Part shown: piece after piece, positions 1 to 5,174 of the stretch
How positions within the stretch are numbered: the first letter of the stretch is position 1
Layout of the letters: every line of letters starts with the position of its first letter
Assembly (NCBI GenBank): GCA_958452935.1
Contig: CAUDVX010000070.1
Location: forward strand, 1-5,174
Origin: an uncultured Collinsella sp.
Lineage (GTDB): Bacteria > Actinomycetota > Coriobacteriia > Coriobacteriales > Coriobacteriaceae
DNA length: 5,174 nt
Direction: 5' to 3'
Program-made: the position numbers and the translations under genes
The notes under the pieces: generated by a model
Seen by the model: only the letters and a program-made list of their open reading frames with translations
Told to the model about the DNA's origin: nothing
The model's database searches: none

Positions 1-3
1 TGA

Positions 4-28
4 AAAGTCGAGTGGATTAGTCGGGTTT
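4..28 (+). promoter_or_regulatory. Putative IscR/Rrf2-type operator upstream of sufC
   Basis: Aligned by eye to the IscR type 1 consensus as I remember it (ATASYYGACTRWWWYAGTCRRSTAT), this segment matches 21 of 25 positions; the mismatches are at 5, 12, 15 and 27. The right half (TTAGTCGGG, 17-25) is nearly ideal, while the left half (GTCGAGTG, 7-14) is weaker. Rrf2-family regulators such as IscR bind such sites and commonly control isc/suf operons according to Fe-S status. The site lies just upstream of the likely -35 hexamer, so it could serve activation or partial occlusion. No regulator gene is visible in the window. The assignment rests on motif resemblance alone. Confidence 0.45.
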
Positions 29-40
29 TCCCTTGACTAA
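17..40. repeat. Inverted repeat / potential hairpin in the suf leader
   Basis: TTAGTC (17-22) and GACTAA (35-40) are exact reverse complements. Inside them GGG (23-25) and CCC (30-32) pair around a TTTT loop (26-29), leaving a two-base TT bulge (33-34). No T-tract follows, so this is not a convincing intrinsic terminator. The arms are also the YAGTCRR and YYGACTR half-sites of Rrf2-type operators, and the right arm overlaps the proposed -35. A paired DNA-binding site is therefore as likely as an RNA structure. Confidence 0.5.
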
Positions 41-60
41 CGCCGAACCCATAGTAACTT
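33..60 (+). promoter_or_regulatory. Candidate sigma-70-type promoter of the suf operon
   Basis: A -35-like hexamer TTGACT (33-38, five of six to TTGACA) is followed 16 bp later by TAACTT (55-60), a weak -10 keeping the first T, second A and final T of TATAAT. Transcription would start near 67 and leave a leader of roughly 57 bases before the chosen sufC start. The region is clearly AT-richer than the genes. The -10 is poor, which fits a regulated promoter but leaves the exact placement uncertain. Confidence 0.35.
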
Positions 61-111
61 TATTCCGAGAAGATTCCTAGGGTTTCGTACACCTATGAGT
101 ACACCATATAC

Positions 112-119
112 AGAGAGGG
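112..119 (+). promoter_or_regulatory. Ribosome binding site deciding the sufC start
   Basis: The purine run AGAGAGGG ends about five bases before ATG 125, a good Shine-Dalgarno position. The upstream in-frame ATG at 95 has only AGGG (79-82) about twelve bases before it. Starting at 95 would add ten residues (MSTPYTERDS) that do not resemble the usual SufC N-terminus. The start at 125 is therefore preferred. Confidence 0.65.
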
Positions 120-124
120 ACAGC

Positions 125-925
125 ATGAGCGCAAATCCGCTGCTTTCCATCGAAGGTCTGACAGCCTCCGTGGACGAGAAGACCATCCTCCACAACGTTA
201 ACCTCAACGTCGCCGCCGGCGAGACCCACGTGCTGATGGGCCCAAACGGCGCCGGCAAGTCCACCCTCGGCCACCTGGTCATGGGCGACCCCGTCTACAC
301 GGTCAACGACGGCCGCATCGTCTTTGACGGCCAGGACATCACCGAGCTCACCACCGACAAGCGTTCGCGCGCCGGCCTGTTCCTGAGCTTCCAGGCCCCG
401 GTCGAGATCCCGGGCGTGCCGCTGTCGAGCTTTTTGCGCGCCAGCATCGCCGGCCGCCCCGGCCTGGAGATGAAGGGCAAGGAGTTCCGCCGTCGCGTCA
501 AGGAGCTCGCGGCCGAGCTCAACATGGATACCGCCTACCTCAACCGCGAGCTGGGCGTTGGCTTCTCGGGTGGCGAGAAGAAGAAGGTCGAGATGCTCCA
601 GCTCCTGCTGCTGCAGCCCAAGCTCGCCATCCTGGACGAAACCGACTCCGGCCTGGACGTCGACGCGCTTTCCACCGTCAGCCACGGCATGGACGCCTAC
701 CGCAAGAGCTGCGACGGCTCCATGCTCATCATCACGCACAACACGCGCATCCTGGAGCACCTGGATGTCGACCGCGTCCACGTTATGGTCAAGGGCCATA
801 TCGTGCGCGAGGACGACGCCTCGCTCATCCCCTGGATCGATAAGAACGGTTTTGAGACCTTCGAGCGCGAGGCCGCCGAGCAGCGCGCCCAGGCCGAGAC
901 CGCCGCTGCCGAGCAGCAGGCGTAA
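125..925 (+). CDS. sufC: Fe-S cluster assembly ATPase SufC
   Basis: SufC is the cytosolic ABC-type ATPase of the SufBCD scaffold. It binds SufB and SufD, and its ATP-driven dimerisation remodels them for cluster assembly; it has no membrane partner. The 266-residue product (family about 250) carries the full ABC set: Walker A GPNGAGKST at 39-47 with Lys45, Q-loop Gln90 in LSFQAPVEIPGV, a signature FSGGEKKK from 147, Walker B LAILDETDSGLDVD at 167-180 with catalytic Glu172, and H-loop His205. FQAPVEIPG and ETDSGLDVDAL are typical of SufC rather than transporter ATPases. The last 20 or so residues are an Ala/Glu/Gln-rich tail. The start at 125 is chosen for its ribosome binding site; ATG 95 would add ten residues. 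It is the first gene of the operon and ends 12 bp before sufB. Confidence 0.97.
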   Translation: MSANPLLSIEGLTASVDEKTILHNVNLNVAAGETHVLMGPNGAGKSTLGHLVMGDPVYTVNDGRIVFDGQDITELTTDKRSRAGLFLSFQAPVEIPGVPLSSFLRASIAGRPGLEMKGKEFRRRVKELAAELNMDTAYLNRELGVGFSGGEKKKVEMLQLLLLQPKLAILDETDSGLDVDALSTVSHGMDAYRKSCDGSMLIITHNTRILEHLDVDRVHVMVKGHIVREDDASLIPWIDKNGFETFEREAAEQRAQAETAAAEQQA

Positions 926-937
926 AGGGGCGACGCA

Positions 938-2350
938 ATGACCAAGAACCGCACCGAGGTCGCGGACATCGACCGCAGCCTCTACGACTTCACCTATGGC
1001 GAGGAGGGTTTCGAGCGCCTCGACGCCGGCATCACGCCCGACATCGTGCGCGAAATCAGCGCCAAGAAGGACGAGCCGCAGTGGATGCTCGACCTGCGCC
1101 TCAAGTCCCTCGAGATCTTTAACCGCTTCCCGGATCCGACGTGGGGCCCCTCCATCGAGGGCCTGGACATGGACAACATCGTCACCTACGTCAAGCCCAA
1201 CACCGACCAAAAGCACGACTGGGAGTCGGTGCCCGACGACATCAAGAACACCTTCGAGCGCCTGGGCATTCCCGAGGCCGAGCGCAGCTACCTGGCGGGC
1301 GTCGGCGCGCAGTACGACTCCGAGCTCGTCTACCACAACATGCAGGACACCGCGTCCAAGATGGGTATCGTCTACTCCGGCATCGAGGAGGCCCTGCACG
1401 ATCCGCAATGGGAGCCGCTCATCCACGAGAAGTTTATGACGCTCATCCCGCCCACCGACCACAAGTTTGCAGCCCTGCACGGCGCCGTGTGGTCGGGCGG
1501 CTCGTTTGTCTACGTTCCCAAGGGCACCAAATTGGACTTCCCGCTGCAGAGCTACTTCCGCCTCAACGCCAAGGGCGCCGGCCAGTTTGAGCACACGCTC
1601 ATCATCGTCGAGGACGATGCCGACCTGCACTTTATCGAGGGTTGCTCCGCGCCCAAGTACAACGTGGCAAACCTCCACGCCGGCGCCGTGGAGCTCTTTG
1701 TGGGCAAGCGTGCGCACCTGCGCTACTCGACCATCGAGAACTGGTCCAAGAACATGTACAACCTCAACACCAAGCGTGCGCGCGTGGACGAGGACGGCGA
1801 CATCGAGTGGATCAGTGGCTCCTTCGGCAGCCACGTGGGTTATCTCTACCCTATGAGTGTGCTCAACGGCCGTCGCGCTCGCTCGAGCTTTACCGGTATT
1901 ACCTTTGCCGGTGCCGGCCAGAACCTCGATACCGGCTGCAAGGTCGTACTCAACGCGCCCGAGACCTCGGCGACCGTCGAGACCAAGGGCATCTCCAAGA
2001 GCGGCGGCATCCAGACCTTCCGCAGCTCCATCGTGGCCACGCCCAAGGCTGAGGGCTCCAAGGCAACCGTGAGCTGCCAGTCGCTGATGCTCGACGACCA
2101 AAGCCGCTCCGACACCATCCCCGCCATGGACATCCGCGCCAAGAACGTCGACATCGGCCACGAGGCCACCATCGGCCGCATCGGCGACGACAAGGTGTTC
2201 TACCTTATGAGCCGCGGCATCTCGGAGGAAGAGGCCCGCACCATGATCGTAAACGGCTTTGCCAACCCGGTCTCCAAGGAGCTGCCGCTTGAGTACGCCG
2301 TCGAGATGAACAACCTGATCAAGCTCGAGATGGAAGGAGCGATCGGATAA
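938..2350 (+). CDS. sufB: Fe-S cluster scaffold protein SufB
   Basis: SufB is the core scaffold subunit of the cytosolic SufBCD complex; it receives sulfur and builds the nascent cluster at the interface with SufD. The 470-residue length fits the family (about 465-495). An N-terminal helical region (roughly 1-140) precedes the right-handed beta-helix core. Cys236 in EGCSAP corresponds to the sulfur-accepting Cys254 of E. coli SufB. Cys380 in SCQSLM corresponds to Cys405. His408-Glu409 in GHEATIGRIG correspond to His433-Glu434, with the same 28-residue spacing from the second cysteine. The C-terminal helix-rich segment includes RGISEEEARTMIVNGF and ELPLEYAVE, both characteristic of SufB. The start has a strong AAAGGGG site (924-930) seven bases upstream. 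The stop codon overlaps the sufD start by one base (TAATG), implying translational coupling. Confidence 0.98.
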   Translation: MTKNRTEVADIDRSLYDFTYGEEGFERLDAGITPDIVREISAKKDEPQWMLDLRLKSLEIFNRFPDPTWGPSIEGLDMDNIVTYVKPNTDQKHDWESVPDDIKNTFERLGIPEAERSYLAGVGAQYDSELVYHNMQDTASKMGIVYSGIEEALHDPQWEPLIHEKFMTLIPPTDHKFAALHGAVWSGGSFVYVPKGTKLDFPLQSYFRLNAKGAGQFEHTLIIVEDDADLHFIEGCSAPKYNVANLHAGAVELFVGKRAHLRYSTIENWSKNMYNLNTKRARVDEDGDIEWISGSFGSHVGYLYPMSVLNGRRARSSFTGITFAGAGQNLDTGCKVVLNAPETSATVETKGISKSGGIQTFRSSIVATPKAEGSKATVSCQSLMLDDQSRSDTIPAMDIRAKNVDIGHEATIGRIGDDKVFYLMSRGISEEEARTMIVNGFANPVSKELPLEYAVEMNNLIKLEMEGAIG

Positions 2351-3621
2351 TGAAACAGGAAACCAACACCGCTGCCACCACGCTCGAGCAGGTCAATGCG
2401 ATGCCGGCTGCAACTTGGGGCTGGCTGAAGATGAATCAGACCAAGCTCGAGCTTTCGGACGAGCTTGCCGCCGCTCCCGCCGAGGCCGTTGAAGTCGAGG
2501 GCCTGGACGGGCAGTTCGCCGGCTCGGCCGACGCCTTCGACGCCGCCATGGAAGCCATGGCCGAGCGCTTCCCCGAGCGCCGTGCCGCCGCCCCCGGTGA
2601 TGCCGCCGATCGTGCCCGCATCACGCCCGAGACCGAGCTTGATGTGCCCGCTACCTCCGTTTACCAGGCCGGCGCCATCAAGCTCGAGGAGGAACTCTCC
2701 CCTGCCGAGGCCTTCGAGACCGGCATGGGCGAGGCCGCCTACGCCTACCTGGCCGACCACGCCACCAAGCGCATCGTCATCGATGTGCCCGCGTACAAGC
2801 ACGCCACGGCTGCCGTGCGTGTGAGTGGCGTCGACGCAGCGGCTGCGATTGCCGCCATCGACGTCGTCGCCCGCCCGCAGGCAACGCTCGACCTGCAGAT
2901 CGCCCTGGACTCCCCCGTTGCCGGCCAAGGCGTCGTGGGCTCCGTGCTGCGTGTGTGCGCTCACGAGTACGCAACCGTCAACGTGACCTGCACGCAGACG
3001 CTCGACGACAGCTGGATCGCACTCGACGACACCGGCCTGTTCCTGGACGAGGGCGCGCGCGTCAACGTGCAGCACACCGTCCTGGGTGCCGGCGCCAGCG
3101 CCACCGGCCTTGCCGGCGACCTGCTGGGCGACACCGCCAAGGTGACGATCGATACCGATTACCTGGGTGCCCGCGAGCAGGTACGCGACTTTAACTACGA
3201 GCTGCGCCACCGCGGCCGCAAGACCGAGTGCGAGATCGACGCCAACGGCGTGCTGACCGGCACATCCAAGAAGGTCTACCGCGGCACCATCGACCTCGTA
3301 CACGGCTGCAAGGGCGCAACCGGCACCGAGCGCGAGACGGTGCTCTTGGCCAACAAGGGCGTCGACAACAAGACCGTCCCCGTCATCCTATGCGACGAGG
3401 ACGACGTCGCTGGCAACCACGGCGCCACCATCGGCCACGTCCGCGACGAGCAGCTGTTCTATCTCGCCTGTCGCGGCCTTGACCAAAATGCCGCCGAGGA
3501 CCTGTTCATCCGCGCCAAGCTGGAGGACGCCGCGCTTTCCGCCACCGATGAGCGCACCCGCGCCGCCGTCGTCCGTCTGGGCAACAACCTGATCGATAAC
3601 TTTGAAGAGGAGCTCGCATGA
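2350..3621 (+). CDS. sufD: Fe-S cluster assembly protein SufD
   Basis: SufD is the SufB paralogue that completes SufB-SufC2-SufD; it contributes to the cluster site and is linked to iron acquisition. The 423-residue length is typical. The N-terminal PAATWGWLKMN (about residues 18-29) is the usual SufD 'P-x-W-x-x-L-x-x-N' type opening. An acidic, Ala-rich helical section follows to about residue 130, then the beta-helix core. The C-terminal motif has DEDDVAGNHGATIG with His357, equivalent to the functional His360 of E. coli SufD, then RDEQLFYLACRGL. The position of E. coli Cys358 is Gly355 here, as I recall for Gram-positive homologues. A ribosome binding site AAGGAG (2334-2339) lies inside the end of sufB. 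The gene overlaps sufS by four bases (ATGA). It is less conserved than SufB, as usual for the family. Confidence 0.96.
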   Translation: MKQETNTAATTLEQVNAMPAATWGWLKMNQTKLELSDELAAAPAEAVEVEGLDGQFAGSADAFDAAMEAMAERFPERRAAAPGDAADRARITPETELDVPATSVYQAGAIKLEEELSPAEAFETGMGEAAYAYLADHATKRIVIDVPAYKHATAAVRVSGVDAAAAIAAIDVVARPQATLDLQIALDSPVAGQGVVGSVLRVCAHEYATVNVTCTQTLDDSWIALDDTGLFLDEGARVNVQHTVLGAGASATGLAGDLLGDTAKVTIDTDYLGAREQVRDFNYELRHRGRKTECEIDANGVLTGTSKKVYRGTIDLVHGCKGATGTERETVLLANKGVDNKTVPVILCDEDDVAGNHGATIGHVRDEQLFYLACRGLDQNAAEDLFIRAKLEDAALSATDERTRAAVVRLGNNLIDNFEEELA

Positions 3622-4943
3622 TCGATACCGAGCACGTTAAATGCGATACCTGTACCGCACCGGAGCCTATGGAGCTCGACGCCAGCGACGAGGCCTCGCG
3701 CGGCTGGCCTACCGTCGACATCGAGACGAATCCCTACAAGGCGCAGTTCCCGCTGTTCCAGCAGCATCCCGAGATCGCCTTCCTCGATAGCGCCGCCACC
3801 GCGCAGCGCCCCGCTTGCGTGCTCGACGCCGAGCGCGACTTCTACCAGCGCATGAACGCCAACCCCCTGCGCGGCCTGTACTCGCTGTCCGTCGAGGCCA
3901 CCGATGCCATCGCCAAGGTCCGCCAGCAGATCGCCGACCTCATCGGCGCCTCCCAGGCCAACGAGGTCGTCTTCACCCGCAACACGAGTGAGTCGCTCAA
4001 CCTGGTCGCCAAGAGCTTTGCGCCCACGGTGCTGGAGCCCGGCGACGAGGTCGTCATCACCATCATGGAGCACCACTCCAACCTGATTCCGTGGCAGCAG
4101 GTCTGCCGCGAGACCGGTGCCAAGCTCGTCTACCTCTACCCCACCAAGACCGGCCAGCTCACCACCGAGGAAGTGCTTGCCAAGGTGGGCCCCAAGACCA
4201 AGATCTTGGCCGTGGGTCAGGTCTCTAACGTTCTGGGCGTCGAGAATCCGGTCAAGAACCTCGGCAAGCTCGTACACAAGTACGGCGGCTATCTGGTCGT
4301 CGACGGCGCACAGTCGCTGCCGCACATGCCGGTCGATGTGGCCAACCTGGGAGCCGACTTCTTTGCCTTTAGCGCACACAAGGCCATGGGTCCCATGGGC
4401 ATCGGCGTGCTGTGGGGCAAGATGGACCTGCTCAACGCCATGCCGCCCATGCTCACCGGTGGCGAGATGATCGATTCGGTCACCGAGCAGGACGCCGTCT
4501 GGGCGCCCGTCCCCGAGAAGTTCGAGGCCGGCACGCAGGACGCCGCCGGCATCTTCGCCACAGGCGCGGCGCTTGATTACCTGGTCAACACAGTGGGCTA
4601 CGAAAACATCCAGGCACGCGAGCAGGCACTCGTCCACTACCTGATGGGCGAGCTCATGCAGCTCGACTTTGTCCAGATCATCGGCTCCATCTATTGGGAC
4701 AACCACCACGGCGTCGTGAGCTTTAATGTCAAGGGCATCCACCCGCACGATGTCGCGAGCATCATGGACATGGACGGCGTCTGCATCCGCGCCGGTCACC
4801 ACTGCGCGCAGCCGCTGCTCACCTGGCTGGGCGTCGAGAACCTTGCCTGCTGCCGTGCCAGCGTGGCTTTCTACAACGACAAGGCCGACATCGATAAGTT
4901 CATCGCCGGACTGCATCACGTTTGGAGCACGTTTAATGGGTAA
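3618..4943 (+). CDS. sufS: Cysteine desulfurase SufS, group II, with N-terminal extension
   Basis: SufS is a PLP-dependent cysteine desulfurase that converts L-cysteine to L-alanine and holds the sulfur as a persulfide for SufU. Its class V aminotransferase fold shows His152 in MEHHSN (PLP stacking), Asp229 and Gln232 in VVDGAQS, the PLP Schiff-base Lys255 in SAHKAMGP, the persulfide Cys396 in RAGHHCAQP, and Arg413 in CCRAS (substrate carboxylate). H-D-Q-K spacings equal those of E. coli SufS (123, 200, 203, 226). His377, 19 residues before the catalytic Cys, matches B. subtilis His342, which takes the SufU zinc; E. coli has Tyr there. At 441 residues it is longer than the usual 405-410, because about 29-35 extra residues precede the conserved NPYKAQFPLF region and include HxxCxxC (His6, Cys9, Cys12). 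The start at 3618 is backed by AGAGGAG (3606-3612) and the ATGA overlap with sufD; ATG 3669 (Met18) is an alternative with a poorly spaced GGAG. Confidence 0.97.
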   Translation: MIDTEHVKCDTCTAPEPMELDASDEASRGWPTVDIETNPYKAQFPLFQQHPEIAFLDSAATAQRPACVLDAERDFYQRMNANPLRGLYSLSVEATDAIAKVRQQIADLIGASQANEVVFTRNTSESLNLVAKSFAPTVLEPGDEVVITIMEHHSNLIPWQQVCRETGAKLVYLYPTKTGQLTTEEVLAKVGPKTKILAVGQVSNVLGVENPVKNLGKLVHKYGGYLVVDGAQSLPHMPVDVANLGADFFAFSAHKAMGPMGIGVLWGKMDLLNAMPPMLTGGEMIDSVTEQDAVWAPVPEKFEAGTQDAAGIFATGAALDYLVNTVGYENIQAREQALVHYLMGELMQLDFVQIIGSIYWDNHHGVVSFNVKGIHPHDVASIMDMDGVCIRAGHHCAQPLLTWLGVENLACCRASVAFYNDKADIDKFIAGLHHVWSTFNG

Positions 4944-5174
4944 TCTGTACACCTCCACCACGTTTATGGAGCACAACTCGCACCCCGACTACAAGTACGA
5001 GATGGATGCCCCCACGCACGAGCACGACGGCATCAACCCCAGCTGCGGTGACGAACTCACCCTGCAGCTACGTGTCGAGAACGATGTAATCGAGGAGGCC
5101 TCGTTTACCGGACACGGCTGCGCCATCAGCCAGGCCAGCGCCGACATCATGGCCGACCTCATCACCGGCGAGAC
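4936..5174 (+). CDS. sufU: Zinc-dependent sulfurtransferase SufU (partial, 3' end outside window)
   Basis: SufU is a zinc protein with an IscU-like fold that accepts the persulfide sulfur from SufS and passes it to SufBCD; it replaces SufE in many Gram-positive bacteria. Only the first 79 residues are in the window, against about 145 for the family. Visible marks are NPSCGDEL at 34-41, giving zinc ligands Cys37 and Asp39, and the GHGCAISQAS loop at 59-68 with Cys62, equivalent to B. subtilis Cys41, Asp43 and Cys66. The third zinc cysteine, near the C-terminus, lies beyond the edge. The Asp-containing CGD followed by GxGCAIS also occurs in IscU, but the position behind sufS and His377 of SufS favour SufU. 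ATG 4936 has GGAG at 4924-4927, eight bases upstream, and overlaps the last 8 bp of sufS, implying coupled synthesis of the two partners. Confidence 0.93.
   Translation, partial: MGNLYTSTTFMEHNSHPDYKYEMDAPTHEHDGINPSCGDELTLQLRVENDVIEEASFTGHGCAISQASADIMADLITGE

Noticed and set aside
17..40. Intrinsic terminator of an upstream gene
   Set aside because: The hairpin is short with a bulge and is followed by CGCCGAACCC rather than a T-run. It is listed as an inverted repeat instead.
1..94. End of an upstream protein gene (the window opens with TGA)
   Set aside because: A single leading TGA cannot show a coding frame, and nothing before it is visible. The segment looks like a regulatory leader.
1..124. 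Riboswitch or T-box in the suf leader
   Set aside because: The leader after the proposed transcription start is only about 57 bases, too short for the known large leader RNAs, and I recognise no conserved riboswitch core.
77..2161. 694-codon open frame on the minus strand, antisense to sufC and sufB
   Set aside because: It mirrors the GC-rich codon pattern of the sense genes. The translation is a low-complexity Val/Leu/Gly/Ala/Asp/His mixture without a recognisable domain, while the sense strand encodes clear SufC and SufB.
2200..3303. 367-codon antisense open frame over sufB end and sufD
   Set aside because: It has the same shadow composition, no family motif, and lies opposite a confidently identified sufD.
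3459..4976. 505-codon antisense open frame over sufS
   Set aside because: It is a shadow of sufS. Its composition is that of reverse-complemented GC-rich codons, and every catalytic motif lies on the + strand.
4936..5174. IscU scaffold rather than SufU
   Set aside because: The visible motifs are shared by both families. The SUF gene context, the overlap with a group II desulfurase and SufS His377 all point to SufU. The C-terminal part that would settle it is outside the window.

Overview
The window holds a SUF iron-sulfur cluster assembly operon, entirely on the + strand, in the order sufC-sufB-sufD-sufS-sufU. The first four genes are complete and sufU runs off the right edge. The sequence is GC-rich, with strong G/C preference at third codon positions. 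It uses a SufU-type sulfur relay rather than SufE. Together with the C-B-D-S-U order and acidic, alanine-rich proteins, this suggests a high-GC anaerobic actinobacterium, most likely class Coriobacteriia (Collinsella-like). That assignment is inference from composition, gene order and remembered homologues, not from a search.

Layout. Bases 1-124 are an AT-richer leader. It carries a 25-bp match to the IscR type 1 (Rrf2-family) operator at 4-28, a TTGACT -35-like hexamer at 33-38, and a perfect 6-bp inverted repeat (17-22/35-40) joining the two. SufC is best started at 125, behind a purine-rich ribosome binding site. SufB follows after 12 bp. SufD overlaps sufB by 1 bp (TAATG), sufS overlaps sufD by 4 bp (ATGA), and sufU overlaps sufS by 8 bp. 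The packing implies one polycistronic mRNA with translational coupling. No terminator, RNA gene, mobile element, CRISPR array or intergenic stretch over 300 bp is present.

How the genes work together. SufS, a PLP-dependent cysteine desulfurase, takes sulfur from L-cysteine as a persulfide on Cys396 and passes it to the zinc protein SufU. Sulfur then reaches the SufB-SufC2-SufD scaffold, where SufC ATP hydrolysis drives cluster assembly at the SufB/SufD interface. The catalytic and scaffold residues of all five proteins are intact as far as they can be seen.

The window is essentially a known system. The points worth a second look are the leader operator, an unusual N-terminal extension with an HxxCxxC motif on SufS, and a short Cys-Cys insertion near the SufS substrate-binding arginine.
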